The position numbers were made by a program, and so were the translations under genes. A DNA stretch of 64,000 nt from Pyruvatibacter sp. (GTDB lineage Bacteria; Pseudomonadota; Alphaproteobacteria; CGMCC-115125), in NCBI RefSeq assembly GCF_040219635.1, contig NZ_JAVJSC010000001.1, positions 154,642-218,641 of the forward strand. The letters are read 5' to 3'. The notes below the pieces were generated by a model, which had not been told where the DNA came from, ran no database searches, and saw nothing but the letters and a program-made list of their open reading frames with translations. Shown here piece by piece: positions 36,586-45,931 of the stretch; the stretch's first letter is position 1; each line of letters begins with the position of its first letter.

Positions 36586-37196
36586 GCCGGTTCCGTTTCG
36601 CGCGCGGCATTGAATTGTGCGGCACTGTTCAAAAAGTTTCTCAGCAGTGCATGGCCATGCTGCGAGGCGATGCTCTCCGGGTGAAACTGCACGCCGTGCA
36701 CCGGATGCGTTGTGTGTTGCAGCCCCATGATCACACCGTCAGGGGTTTCAGCCGTTATTTCCAGAACGTCCGGCAGGCTTTCGCGCTCAACGGTGAGCGA
36801 GTGATAGCGCGTGGCGTTGAAATTGTTGTCGATGCCCTCAAACACGCCCCTGCCGGTGTGCTGTATTGGGCTCAGTTTGCCATGCATCAGGCTCGGCGCG
36901 CGAATAACGCGGCCGCCATACACCTGGCCAATGGTCTGGTGCCCCAGACACACCCCCAAAAGCGGAATGCGGCCCGCAGCCTTTTCCACCAGCTCAAGAC
37001 AGATGCCCGCCTTGTCCGGGTCACACGGGCCGGGCGACAGCACAATGGCCTGCGGGTTCAGCGCCAGCGCCTCGCGGGTGCTGATCTTGTCGTTACGCAC
37101 CACGCGCATATCCGCCCCCAACGCGTGATCCAGCTCGCCGATGAAATGGACCAGGTTGTAGGTAAAGCTGTCGTAGTTATCGATGAGCAGCAGCAT
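36582..37196 (-). CDS. trpG: Anthranilate synthase component II (glutamine amidotransferase)
   Basis: 204 residues; supplies ammonia from glutamine to TrpE. The class I amidotransferase triad is seen as Cys in GVCLGHQTIGQ and His/Glu in QFHPESI. MLLLIDNYDSFTYN at 37196 is the family N-terminus; the frame is open to 37268 with in-frame ATGs at 37205 and beyond, and no clear ribosome-binding site settles it. TrpE is encoded separately at 38721-40247, so the synthase here is not a TrpEG fusion. Confidence 0.95.
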   Translation of the reverse strand: MLLLIDNYDSFTYNLVHFIGELDHALGADMRVVRNDKISTREALALNPQAIVLSPGPCDPDKAGICLELVEKAAGRIPLLGVCLGHQTIGQVYGGRVIRAPSLMHGKLSPIQHTGRGVFEGIDNNFNATRYHSLTVERESLPDVLEITAETPDGVIMGLQHTTHPVHGVQFHPESIASQHGHALLRNFLNSAAQFNAARETEPA

Positions 37197-37328
37197 GGAC
37201 GGCATCCGCAAAACAGGTGAGCGCGACATATAGGGGGGAAGGGGGGGATGAAGCAAGAAAGCTGGCATTTGGTGGATCCTGCCAGCCCGCGATGCGATGT
37301 CTTAACCTGTGCATCTTACCCATATCCC

Positions 37329-37415
37329 GTATCCCCGGACTTGATCCGGGGTCCACTCGCGATCGCTGCAGGGGTGGGCATCTGCGAGTAGGCTCCGGAT
37401 CAAGTCCGGAGATAC
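37329..37415. repeat. Composite palindrome element, type A (first copy)
   Basis: CCCCGGACTTGATCCGGGG (37333-37351) and CTCCGGATCAAGTCCGGAG (37393-37411) stand in inverted orientation, flanked by GTAT and ATAC, so the whole 83-bp unit is itself an imperfect inverted repeat. The inner parts are GTCCACTC after the first and TCTGCGAGTAGG before the second. The same layout recurs at 54966-55052. It lies in the 346-bp divergent gap between trpG and the deacetylase; the rest of the gap has no clear feature. Confidence 0.88.
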
Positions 37416-37542
37416 GGTATTCTTTCAACGCTTATCCCCAGTTTTCTGGCGTTTCGGCCCGCCGACTGATTTACCACCACAACATATGGTGTTAACAATG
37501 TCTTAAAGCGCAGTATGTGCGCTTCCAAGGGCGGACACACGC

Positions 37543-38634
37543 GTGCAGCAACGCATATCACATCACCTGGCGCGATCAGCCTCGAAGGGCCTCGTGGTCC
37601 GGCATATGCCGGTTCTGGCGTTTCTGGCCGGTCTTGTGGTGGGCGCTGTGCTGCTCGGCGCTGCCGGTTTGGCGCCCTCCGTGTTCGCGACCGCAAACAG
37701 CCACGTTCTGCCCAATGACCATATTGTGGCGCTTGCGAATAACCACACGGCGGCACCTGCTCCGGTGATTGCAACCGGCAAGCGGGCACTGGCCGCCGCA
37801 CCGCCGCGCATGGTGTTCTCTGAAATTATCGTGCCACCTACGCGCGCCCTTGCCGAGGCTGAACCCGTTTTGCTGGCCACCGGAAAGCGCGATCTGCTGG
37901 CGGACATAACCACCGGCAGCATTCACGACACCCGCCCGGCCATCGCGTTGATGATCGACGATCTGGGCATCGTGCCGGACCGTTCAGCCCACGCCCTGCG
38001 ACTGCCCGCTGAAGTGACGCTCAGCTTTCTGCCCTATGGCCCGGTGTCGCGTCCGCTGGCGCAGGCTGCATCCGCCAAGGGCCACGAGATTTTCCTGCAT
38101 GTGCCGATGGAGCCATCAGGCAACGCAGACCCCGGCCCCGGCGCACTGCTGACGCGCGACAGCGATACGCGCCTGCGCGAAAAGCTGGATAACCAGATTG
38201 CCGACATGGGCGCGCTGGTGCCAATCGCTGGCATCAACAACCACATGGGCAGCCGCGCAACGGCCGACCGGCGGGTGATGGACGAAGTGATGCGCGGTGC
38301 CGCCGAGCGCGGGTTCGTATTTGTAGATTCAGTCACAACACCCCGCAGCACGGCGCGCGCCAGTGCCGCCGCGCACGACGTTGATTTCATCGCCCGCGAT
38401 ATTTTCCTCGATCACGGACAAGGCCCTGACTTTGTGCTGGCCCAGCTTGCCGAGCTTGAGCACCAGGCCCGCACCCGCGGCGTGGCCGTGGCCATTGCCC
38501 ACCCCCACACAACCACGCTGGATGTGTTGTCAGTGTGGGTGAACGGCCTTGAGCGCAAGGGCTTGCGGCTGGTGCCCATGAGCGAAGCCATCGCACTTGA
38601 AAACCGCAAACGTATGCTGGCGATGGTCGAGTAG
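37543..38634 (+). CDS. Divergent polysaccharide deacetylase family protein
   Basis: 363 residues. An N-terminal hydrophobic segment (about 22-48, MPVLAFLAGLVVGAVLLGAAG) acts as signal or anchor, followed by a low-complexity linker to about 125. The deacetylase-like barrel runs from PAIALMIDDLGIVPDRS through FLPYGPV, EIFLHVPMEP and INNHMGSRAT to AVAIAHPHTTTLDVL. This pattern fits the YibQ-like (divergent) deacetylase family, predicted to work in the periplasm, possibly on peptidoglycan or glycans. The start is GTG 37543 behind AAGGGCGG or ATG 37606. Confidence 0.88.
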   Translation: MQQRISHHLARSASKGLVVRHMPVLAFLAGLVVGAVLLGAAGLAPSVFATANSHVLPNDHIVALANNHTAAPAPVIATGKRALAAAPPRMVFSEIIVPPTRALAEAEPVLLATGKRDLLADITTGSIHDTRPAIALMIDDLGIVPDRSAHALRLPAEVTLSFLPYGPVSRPLAQAASAKGHEIFLHVPMEPSGNADPGPGALLTRDSDTRLREKLDNQIADMGALVPIAGINNHMGSRATADRRVMDEVMRGAAERGFVFVDSVTTPRSTARASAAAHDVDFIARDIFLDHGQGPDFVLAQLAELEHQARTRGVAVAIAHPHTTTLDVLSVWVNGLERKGLRLVPMSEAIALENRKRMLAMVE

Positions 38635-38720
38635 GCGGGCCTCTGTAGCGATGTTGCTTGTTCTGTGTGTGCCGCTCTGGGCCCCACATCACAGCAGATG
38701 CAACCGCCCCCGAACGATAC

Positions 38721-40247
38721 CTACTGCCCGCGCTTGGCGGTGCTGGCAAAACGGATGGCTTCTTCGGCTGCCCGGAACAATGCCTTGGCCTTGTTGACGC
38801 TCTCCATGCGCTCGGCTTCCGGGTCGCTGTCAGCCACCACGCCACCGCCCGCCTGCACATACAGCGTGCCGTCTTTCACCACGCCCGTGCGCAGCACGAT
38901 GCAGGTGTCCATGTCGCCCCCGGCAGAGAAGTAGCCGACGCAGCCCGCGTAGAGCCCGCGCTTTTCCTTTTCCAGTTCGTCGATGATCTCCATCGCCCGC
39001 ACTTTGGGCGCACCGGACACGGTGCCAGCGGGAAAACCCGCCACCAGCGCTGAGATGGCGTCATAGCCAGGGTCAAGCTCGCCGATGACGTTGGACACAA
39101 TATGCATCACCTGGCTGTAGCGTTCGATGGTGTAACTGGCGGTGACTTTGACACTGCCGATTTTTGCCACCCGGCCCACATCGTTGCGGCCCAGGTCCAG
39201 CAGCATCAAATGCTCGGCGCGCTCCTTGGGATCTGACAAAAGATCTTTTTCCAGCGCCTTGTCTTCGGCGGGGGTCGCGCCACGCGGACGGGTGCCGGCG
39301 ATGGGGCGGATTGTCACTTGTGAGCCTTCGACCTTGACCATGATTTCAGGCGACGACCCTGCGACGGCAAAATCTTCAAAGTCGAGAAAATACAGATAGG
39401 GCGACGGGTTGGTGCGGCGCAGGGCGCGGTAAAGCGCAAACGGCGGCAGATCAAACGGCACCGAAAACCGCTGGCTTGGCACCACCTGAAAAATGTCGCC
39501 CGCCGCAATATACTCCTTGGCGGTTTCCACCATGCGGTGATACTCCGCAGGCTGAGTATTGGACTGCGTTTCAGGCAACGCCGCCACATCCATCTGGGCA
39601 TCGGCATTGTGGGGCAGGGGGGTGTCCAGCGCATCAACGATGGCCGACAACCGTTCCTCGGCACGCGTCATCGCCACGCGGGCGGAGGTGCCGGATTTGG
39701 GTCGCACCGGCGTCACCAGCGAGATTTCATCGCGCACGCTGTCGAATACGGCAATCACCGTGGGGCGTACCATCAGGCAGTCCGGCAGGCCCAGCACATC
39801 CGGGTTCTGGTTCGGCAGGTGCTCCATCAGGCGCACCATATCGTACCCCAGATAGCCGAATACACCGGCAGCCATCGGGGGCAGACCTTCAGGCAGATCA
39901 ATGGCGGATTCGCTCAGCAGTGCCCGCAACGCATCCAGCGTACCATCCGTACACGGCTCATATGCGGTTCGGTCTGTCAGGGCCGCGCGGTTTATCTGTG
40001 CGCTGTTGCCGTCAGCACGAAACAGAATGTCCGGGTCCACCCCAATGATGGAGTAGCGCCCGCGCACCGCTCCGTCCTCGACGCTTTCCAGCAGGAACGA
40101 GTTGCTGCGACCCTTCTTGAGCTTGAGCATGGCGGAAACAGGCGTTTCCAGATCGGCAACGAGTTTCGTCCACACAACCTGCGGTGTGCCTGCGTCATAG
40201 GCCTGCTCAAAGGCAGAAAAATCCGGTTCGACAATCATCAGCTTCAC
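38721..40247 (-). CDS. trpE: Anthranilate synthase component I
   Basis: 508 residues; makes anthranilate from chorismate with TrpG. The N-terminal part carries LLESVEDGAVRGRYSIIG (tryptophan-feedback region). The chorismate-binding domain shows VVPSQRFS, PSPYLYFLDFED, IRPIAGTRPRGATPAEDK and FPAGTVSGAPKVRAMEII. It lies 27 bp downstream of the PpiD-like gene on the same strand and is apart from trpGDC, with the deacetylase between. Confidence 0.97.
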   Translation of the reverse strand: MKLMIVEPDFSAFEQAYDAGTPQVVWTKLVADLETPVSAMLKLKKGRSNSFLLESVEDGAVRGRYSIIGVDPDILFRADGNSAQINRAALTDRTAYEPCTDGTLDALRALLSESAIDLPEGLPPMAAGVFGYLGYDMVRLMEHLPNQNPDVLGLPDCLMVRPTVIAVFDSVRDEISLVTPVRPKSGTSARVAMTRAEERLSAIVDALDTPLPHNADAQMDVAALPETQSNTQPAEYHRMVETAKEYIAAGDIFQVVPSQRFSVPFDLPPFALYRALRRTNPSPYLYFLDFEDFAVAGSSPEIMVKVEGSQVTIRPIAGTRPRGATPAEDKALEKDLLSDPKERAEHLMLLDLGRNDVGRVAKIGSVKVTASYTIERYSQVMHIVSNVIGELDPGYDAISALVAGFPAGTVSGAPKVRAMEIIDELEKEKRGLYAGCVGYFSAGGDMDTCIVLRTGVVKDGTLYVQAGGGVVADSDPEAERMESVNKAKALFRAAEEAIRFASTAKRGQ

Positions 40248-40257
40248 TAAGCACGGC

Positions 40258-40275
40258 GCACCCCCGACAGGGTGC
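40258..40275 (-). promoter_or_regulatory. Small hairpin between the PpiD-like gene and trpE
   Basis: GCACCC (40258-40263) pairs with GGGTGC (40270-40275), directly before trpE and touching the upstream stop codon. It is too short to be a full trp attenuator, and I see no leader peptide with Trp codons. Confidence 0.3.
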
Positions 40276-42191
40276 TACATGCCCGCACCCCCGCGCTGGT
40301 CCTCGCCGCCAATCACATAGTTGACGGCCTGCGGATTGACGGTGACACCCAGATCGTTGCGCACGGCGTTGACGTACTGAACCATCAGGTCGTCGGCCAC
40401 CGCACCGGCAAGCTGCTCCTGGAAGGACGAAAACTCATCGCCTTCGGCGAGGGCATCACCGGAAATCACGTCTGTTGCCTGCATGATAACCACCGAGTTG
40501 CCAAAGCCGACGGGGCCATATGTGGCCTCACCCTCGTTGATGCTGAACAGGTTGTTGATGGCAATGCGCGAGAACGTTTCGTTGCTCATGCCACGGCGAA
40601 GCTCCGGCGTTTCGATGGGCGCACGGCCAAACTCCGCGGCGATTTTTTCAATCGTCTCGCCTGCATTGATGCGCGCCGACAGATCAGCCGCCAGCCGCAG
40701 CAGGCTTGCCTCCCGCTCTTCGGTTTTCCACGTTTCGATAACCTGCTCACGCACCTCTTCCAGAGGCGGTGTGCGGGCCTCTGAAATATTGCTGACTTCA
40801 ACCCAGAAGAACGACCCGTCATCGAGTTCGCCCATGGGCGCTTCATCGCCGGGCCGGGTGTCGTAGGCTGTGGCCAGAACAACCGGGTCTGTCGGCAGGG
40901 CATCGGGGCGGCGCCCGTCGCGGCCAAGGCCTGCCTGTGTCACGGCAGGCACGGATGTTGGCACAAGGCCCAGCACCGAGGCGGAATCTGCCAGCGGTGC
41001 CCCACCGGCGCGCGCGTCTTCCACCTGATTGGCAAGGTCAAACAGTTCGTCGAAGGCGCGGTCGCGGGCAAGTTCGGTTCGCAGGCGGTCGCGCACGTCC
41101 TCAAACGTGCTCTCCACAGCGGGAATAACCTGCGCCGCGCGGATCAACACATAGCCCAGCGGACCCTCAACGGGGTCGCTCACCTGGCCTTCTTCAAGTG
41201 CGAAGGCGGGGTCTGCAATGTCTTCGCTGAACAATTGGTTGCGCGTCAGCGTACCCAGCCGGAAGTCTTCAGGCGCAAGCCCCTGATCGTCGGCAAGCGC
41301 GGCAAACGTCTTGCCTTCGTTGAGGCTTGCGCGGGCCGCCTGTGCCTCTTCAAGGGTTGGATAATTGATCTGTTCAATGGCGCGGCGCTCCGGCACATCA
41401 AACTCAGCCTTGCGCGCGGTGTATTCGTCGCGCAGCGCTTCTTCGGAAATCTCGATCGACTGCGCCACGTTTTCAGGCGTCATCAGCACATAGGAGAACG
41501 TGCGATATTCAGGCTCGCGGAACAGCCCCTGTCCGCGCACCTCGTAGAACGACGTAAGCTCTTCTTCCGTTGGCTCGTCGGGCGCATCCACCATTTCAGG
41601 CGTCAGCACCACATAGCGCGCCTTACGGGTTTCATTGATGACCGAATACATCTGCCGGGCAAACCCGTCGGGCACCTCGATGCCCTGGCTTACAGCTTCC
41701 ACCAGTTGCTGCCGGGCGATGAACCGCTTGCGGTCATCAATCAGAAACTCCTCTGATACGCCATTGGTGAACAGCGTTTGCTGAAACGTCTCGCGGTCAA
41801 ACTGTCCGGTTGGCCCCTGAAAGGCAGGGTCAGTGCGAATGTCGTCAATCACCAGCTCTTCACCGGCAACAAGGCCCAGATCGCGCGCAGCTACGTCCAG
41901 CGCCGTGCGGCCAATCATCTGGTCCAGCACCTGCCGGTCAAAGCCAAGCGTCTGGCCTTCGTTGCGGGTCAACTGGCGACCGAACGCCTGCGAGCGCTGG
42001 TTGAGGTCGCGCTGATATTCGAACAAAAACAGATTGCCGTCGATCTCCTCGCCGCCCACTTCGGCCACGGTGGTGTCGATGGTGGGGGTGAAAATATCGT
42101 TGATGCCCCACACCGCGAAACTCAGCACCAAAAGGCCGATGAATATCTGGGCGACAAAGCCGGATGCGTTCTTGCGCAGTTTGTTCAGCAT
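40275..42191 (-). CDS. PpiD-like peptidyl-prolyl isomerase / periplasmic chaperone
   Basis: 638 residues. One membrane anchor near the N-terminus (GFVAQIFIGLLVLSFAVWGI, about 12-31), then a SurA-like N-terminal chaperone region (VAEVGGEEIDGNLFLFEYQRDLNQRSQ), a central parvulin-like domain and a second rotamase-like segment. This is the SurA_N_3/PpiD architecture: anchored in the inner membrane, facing the periplasm, helping outer-membrane proteins fold. MLNKLRKNASG at 42191 is the family start. It lies between trpE and tpiA, a usual alphaproteobacterial arrangement. Confidence 0.92.
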   Translation of the reverse strand: MLNKLRKNASGFVAQIFIGLLVLSFAVWGINDIFTPTIDTTVAEVGGEEIDGNLFLFEYQRDLNQRSQAFGRQLTRNEGQTLGFDRQVLDQMIGRTALDVAARDLGLVAGEELVIDDIRTDPAFQGPTGQFDRETFQQTLFTNGVSEEFLIDDRKRFIARQQLVEAVSQGIEVPDGFARQMYSVINETRKARYVVLTPEMVDAPDEPTEEELTSFYEVRGQGLFREPEYRTFSYVLMTPENVAQSIEISEEALRDEYTARKAEFDVPERRAIEQINYPTLEEAQAARASLNEGKTFAALADDQGLAPEDFRLGTLTRNQLFSEDIADPAFALEEGQVSDPVEGPLGYVLIRAAQVIPAVESTFEDVRDRLRTELARDRAFDELFDLANQVEDARAGGAPLADSASVLGLVPTSVPAVTQAGLGRDGRRPDALPTDPVVLATAYDTRPGDEAPMGELDDGSFFWVEVSNISEARTPPLEEVREQVIETWKTEEREASLLRLAADLSARINAGETIEKIAAEFGRAPIETPELRRGMSNETFSRIAINNLFSINEGEATYGPVGFGNSVVIMQATDVISGDALAEGDEFSSFQEQLAGAVADDLMVQYVNAVRNDLGVTVNPQAVNYVIGGEDQRGGAGM

Positions 42192-42367
42192 GATGGGGCA
42201 AGCGCTCTTGTTTGGGTGGTGAGGGACGGCCACTTGATCATCATTGGCCTGGCACGCCCCCGCGATACCATATCCATAAGCGCTGATCCAAGCGTTAGCG
42301 TGATGTGGCATGTTTTTGTACTAGCCGCGCGGGAGCCTGTTTGCTATCCGCTCTGCTGACAGGGCTT

Positions 42368-42388
42368 TTGGCGAGGTTTATCCGCCAA
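42368..42388. promoter_or_regulatory. Inverted repeat upstream of tpiA
   Basis: TTGGCG (42368-42373) and CGCCAA (42383-42388) are symmetric across 9 bases, 52 bp before the tpiA start in the 248-bp divergent gap with the PpiD-like gene. It may be an operator; no regulator is suggested. Confidence 0.3.
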
Positions 42389-42439
42389 GAGGCCCCTCAG
42401 TTCCAATTGCGCACCTCAAACACCAGGAAAGTCAGCCAA

Positions 42440-43198
42440 ATGACCGCTCGCCGCCCGCTTGTCGCCGGAAACTGGAAGATGAACGGCCTGCGCGGTTCAG
42501 TGGCAGAGGTGGAAGCGCTGGCCAGTGCGCTGCAACAGCGCCCGGCACCGGCCTGCGACGTGATGATTGCCCCGCCGTTCACACTGATTGCGCAGTTTGC
42601 CCATACAACGGCCAATACCGGCATTTCGATTGCCGGCCAGGACTGTTCAGCATTGGCACCCGGCGCCCATACCGGCGACGTGGCCGCCACCATGTTGGCG
42701 GATGCAGGAGCCACTGCTGTGATCGTTGGCCATTCCGAGCGCCGTCAGGACCATTTCGAAACTGACGAAACGGTCAACGCCAAGGCACATGCCGTCCATG
42801 CAGCAGGCTTGGTGGCCATCATCTGTGTTGGCGAAACCGAGCCGGAGCGCGACCGGGGTGAGACGCTGGATGTGGTCAAGGGCCAGCTTTCCGGCTCCGT
42901 GCCGGACAACGCGGATGCCGTCAATACCGTGATCGCCTATGAGCCGGTCTGGGCGATTGGCACAGGGCGCACACCCACAACGGATGATGTGGAGACAGTC
43001 CACGCCACCATACGCGAATGCCTGGTAACACGCTTCGGTGCTGAAAAAGGCAATGCCATGCGCGTGCTCTACGGCGGCTCCGTCAAGGCCGCCAACGCCT
43101 CGGAGCTGATGGCGGTGGCCAATGTGGACGGTGCGCTGGTGGGCGGAGCCAGCCTCAGGGCAGCCGATTTTGACGGCATCATCGACGCCTATCGCTAG
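42440..43198 (+). CDS. tpiA: Triose-phosphate isomerase
   Basis: 252-residue TIM barrel of glycolysis. GNWKMNG (Lys) near the N-terminus, GHSERR (catalytic His) and YEPVWAIGTGRTPT (catalytic Glu and loop 6) are all intact, with LYGGSVKAANA at the phosphate site. The start MTARRPLVAGNWKMN at 42440 behind AGGAAA fits the family; the open frame upstream to 42305 is leader. Enolase is also in this window. Confidence 0.98.
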   Translation: MTARRPLVAGNWKMNGLRGSVAEVEALASALQQRPAPACDVMIAPPFTLIAQFAHTTANTGISIAGQDCSALAPGAHTGDVAATMLADAGATAVIVGHSERRQDHFETDETVNAKAHAVHAAGLVAIICVGETEPERDRGETLDVVKGQLSGSVPDNADAVNTVIAYEPVWAIGTGRTPTTDDVETVHATIRECLVTRFGAEKGNAMRVLYGGSVKAANASELMAVANVDGALVGGASLRAADFDGIIDAYR

Positions 43199-43325
43199 GC
43201 GCGGGCATCACAATGGGGGGACTGGCAATCCGCATCCCCTTGGCGTAAAACCCGCCGCAAGGCTGATCCGGTATTTGTGCCTAGCCTACAAGTCACCTCG
43301 TATTTTTTGAGAATTGCCTGCCGTC

Positions 43326-43709
43326 ATGGAAAACATCCTGCTGATTATCCACACTATGGTTGCCATCGCCCTTGTGGGCGTGGTGCTGCTGCAACGCTCT
43401 GAAGGCGGCGCGCTGGGCATGGGTGGCGGTGGCGGCGGTGGTGGCGGCGGTATGCTGTCGAGCCGGGCGGCGGCAAACCTGCTGACGCGGGCAACCGCCG
43501 GTCTGGCGGTGGTGTTCTTTTTGACCTCCATTGCCCTGACGGTCATCCACTCCGGCAGCAGCAGTTCCATCGCCGATCGTATTACGCCCGTCGGCCCCGC
43601 CAGCGACAGCGCCGTCGAGGCGCCGCTGGATGTGGCACCGCCCGCTGTCGGCCCCGCAGGGGAAGAACCCGCGACGCTGGACGAGCCGTTGGTGCCCCGG
43701 CCCGAGTAA
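43326..43709 (+). CDS. secG: Preprotein translocase subunit SecG
   Basis: 127 residues. Two membrane helices (about 1-21 and 55-77) flank a glycine-rich loop (GMGGGGGGGGGGML), the mark of SecG; the C-terminal tail is Pro/Ala-rich and acidic. It stabilises SecYEG during export. Start ATG 43326 (MENILLIIH); an in-frame TTG four codons upstream is less likely. It lies between tpiA and pyrG, the usual place. Confidence 0.95.
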   Translation: MENILLIIHTMVAIALVGVVLLQRSEGGALGMGGGGGGGGGGMLSSRAAANLLTRATAGLAVVFFLTSIALTVIHSGSSSSIADRITPVGPASDSAVEAPLDVAPPAVGPAGEEPATLDEPLVPRPE

Positions 43710-43838
43710 TGGCCTGAATTAAGTGCGCTGCACGCACGCCTCTTGCGGGCGCGGACTTTCCTCACTGCGGCAATTAAGTTCCGCAAAATCTAATTGAGCG
43801 CTTCATGCGCTGTGCGACTCGCGATAGGTTGTCCTCCC

Positions 43839-45467
43839 ATGGCGCGGTACATTTTCATTACCGGCGGCGTGGTGTCCTCCCTCGGCAAGGGTCTAGCATC
43901 AGCGGCGCTCGGCGCGGTTTTGCAGGCGCGCGGATATTCCGTGCGTTTGCGCAAGCTCGACCCCTATCTGAATGTCGATCCCGGCACCATGAGCCCCATC
44001 CAGCACGGTGAAGTGTTCGTGACCGATGACGGCGCGGAGACGGACCTGGATCTGGGCCACTACGAGCGCTTTACCGGCGTTCACGCCACCCGCTTCGACA
44101 ACGTCACCGCTGGCAAGATCTACCAGACCATTCTCTCAAAAGAGCGCCGCGGCGATTATCTGGGCGGCACCGTGCAGGTCATTCCCCACGTAACCGACGC
44201 CATCAAGGCCTTCGTGCTGCATGGCAATGACGATGTGGACTTCGTGCTGTGCGAGATTGGCGGCACGGTGGGCGACATCGAGGGCCTGCCGTTCTTCGAG
44301 GCGATCCGCCAGCTCGGCAATGATTTGCCGCCCAATGACGCTGTGTTCATTCACCTCACCTTGATGCCGTGGATCGCGTCTGCCGGTGAAATGAAGACCA
44401 AGCCCACCCAGCACTCGGTGCGCGAGCTGCGCGCCATCGGCATCCAGCCGGATATTCTGCTGTGCCGCGCCGACCGGCCCATTCCGGTAGATCAGCGCCG
44501 CAAGCTGGGTCTGTTCTGCAACGTGCGCGCATCCAGCGTGATTGAAGCGCGCGACGTGGACACAATTTACGATGTGCCCGCCGCATACCACGCCGAGGGC
44601 CTGGATGCGGAAGTGCTGGCACATTTTGGCATCACCGATGCACCGGCCCCGGTTCTGGATCAGTGGCAGGAGATTACCCGTCGCGTGCGCCAGCCTGACG
44701 GCGAAGTCAAAATCGCCGTTGTGGGCAAATATACGGGCCTCAAGGATGCCTATAAGTCGCTGACCGAAGCGCTCACTCATGGCGGCATCGCCAACAAGGT
44801 GCGCGTCGATATTGAGTGGATTGATTCGGAAATCTTCGAGAAGGAAGACCCGGCTCCCTATCTGGAAGGCGTCAACGCGATTCTGGTGCCCGGCGCGTTT
44901 GGCGAGCGTGGCGCAGAAGGCAAGATTGCCGCTGCCCGGTTCGCCCGCGAGCGCGAAGTGCCCTACTTTGGCATCTGCTTTGGTATGCAGATGGCGGTGG
45001 TGGAAGCCGCCCGCAATCTGGCCAACATGCCCAACGCGTCATCGTCCGAGTTCGGCCCCTCCAACGAGCCGGTAGTGGGCCTGATGACCGAATGGCTGAA
45101 GGCCGGCGAACTGCAAACCCGCAAGGAAAACGGCAATCTGGGCGGCACCATGCGGCTTGGTGCCTATGCAGCCAGCCTCAAGAGCGGCACCCGCATCGCC
45201 GATATTTATGGCACGACGCAGATTTCAGAGCGCCACCGCCACCGCTATGAGGTCAACATGACCTACCGCGAGCCGCTGGAAGCGGCCGGCATGACGTTCT
45301 CCGGTGCGTCGCCCGATGGCCTGCTGCCCGAAACAATCGAAATCCCGTCGCACCCCTGGTTCATCGGCGTGCAGTACCATCCGGAACTGAAATCCAAACC
45401 GTTCGACCCGCACCCGCTGTTCGCAAGTTTCGTCGGCGCCGCCCTGCAGCAAAGCCGACTGGTCTAA
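43839..45467 (+). CDS. pyrG: CTP synthase
   Basis: 542 residues; makes CTP from UTP with glutamine. The N-terminal synthase domain begins MARYIFITGGVVSSLGKGL (P-loop-like). The C-terminal amidotransferase has Cys in YFGICFGMQMAVVEAARN and His/Glu in GVQYHPELKSKP near the end. Start at 43839 is the family N-terminus. Its last 34 codons and the downstream 140 bp are duplicated in tandem just after the gene. Confidence 0.98.
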   Translation: MARYIFITGGVVSSLGKGLASAALGAVLQARGYSVRLRKLDPYLNVDPGTMSPIQHGEVFVTDDGAETDLDLGHYERFTGVHATRFDNVTAGKIYQTILSKERRGDYLGGTVQVIPHVTDAIKAFVLHGNDDVDFVLCEIGGTVGDIEGLPFFEAIRQLGNDLPPNDAVFIHLTLMPWIASAGEMKTKPTQHSVRELRAIGIQPDILLCRADRPIPVDQRRKLGLFCNVRASSVIEARDVDTIYDVPAAYHAEGLDAEVLAHFGITDAPAPVLDQWQEITRRVRQPDGEVKIAVVGKYTGLKDAYKSLTEALTHGGIANKVRVDIEWIDSEIFEKEDPAPYLEGVNAILVPGAFGERGAEGKIAAARFAREREVPYFGICFGMQMAVVEAARNLANMPNASSSEFGPSNEPVVGLMTEWLKAGELQTRKENGNLGGTMRLGAYAASLKSGTRIADIYGTTQISERHRHRYEVNMTYREPLEAAGMTFSGASPDGLLPETIEIPSHPWFIGVQYHPELKSKPFDPHPLFASFVGAALQQSRLV

Positions 45468-45483
45468 CGGCACTCACCTGCCT

Positions 45484-45564
45484 CCCCGCGACTTGATCGC
45501 GGGGCCCAGGGCCTCACTGCAAAGCCGACCGTGCCGCTCTGGATTCCGCGATCAAGTCGCGGAA
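45484..45564. repeat. Composite palindrome element, type B (in duplication unit 1)
   Basis: CCCCGCGACTTGATCGCGGGG-type palindrome (45484-45504) followed by CCCAGGGCC, a 30-bp spacer, CGCTCTGGA and the inverted palindrome CCGCGATCAAGTCGCGG (within 45544-45564). CCCAGGGC and GCTCTGG can pair, giving a longer cruciform or hairpin. A second copy is at 45723-45803 in unit 2. Confidence 0.88.
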
Positions 45565-45604
45565 AGGCAATCTGTGAGGGGGCGGAAGGCTTTCTGTCAG
45601 CTTG

Positions 45605-45706
45605 GGTGTGCAGTACCACCCGGAACTGAAATCCAAACCGTTTGACCCGTACCCGCTGTTCGCAAGTTTCGTCGGCGCCGCCCTGCAGCAAAGCCGACTG
45701 GTCTAA
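45605..45706 (+). pseudogene. Duplicated 3' fragment of pyrG
   Basis: 33 codons plus TAA repeating the end of CTP synthase from GVQYHPEL to QQSRLV. Compared with the intact gene there are three coding changes besides the first codon: two silent (CAT to CAC, TTC to TTT) and one His-to-Tyr (DPHP to DPYP). There is no start codon or ribosome-binding site, so it is almost certainly not translated on its own. Confidence 0.9.
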
Positions 45707-45931
45707 CGGCACTCACCTGCCTCCCCGCGACTTGATCGCGGGGCCCAGGGCCACGCCGCAAAGCCGACCGTGCCGCTCTGGGTTCCGCGATCAAGTCGCG
45801 GAAAGGCAATCTGTGAGGGGGGGTGGAAAAGGGTATTCCGTCAGCCTCAGCACAACCCTGATGCCTTGCCATTCAGGCGCGGATGCACCAGCTTGTCGCC
45901 GACAATCGTTTTCCCTGTCCGGACAGTATTC

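Larger units (their letters stand above)
45366..45843 (+). repeat. 239-bp tandem duplication of the pyrG 3' end and its palindromes
   Basis: Unit 1 starts in pyrG at 45366; unit 2 starts at 45605 and can be followed to about 45843. The offset is 239 bp. Both contain the pyrG tail and two palindromes (45484-45504 with 45544-45564; 45723-45743 with 45783-45803). The units are nearly identical, with a few substitutions and a small divergent patch after GCCCAGGGCC. It fills most of the 464-bp gap between pyrG and kdsA. Confidence 0.95.

Noticed and set aside
40248..40274. trp attenuator with leader peptide before trpE
   Set aside because: Only 27 bp separate the genes and no tandem Trp codons are present; a six-base-pair hairpin alone is not enough.
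43419..43455. GGC/GGT run as a simple-sequence repeat with phase-variation potential
   Set aside because: It encodes the normal glycine-rich loop of SecG with mixed codons, so slippage is unlikely.
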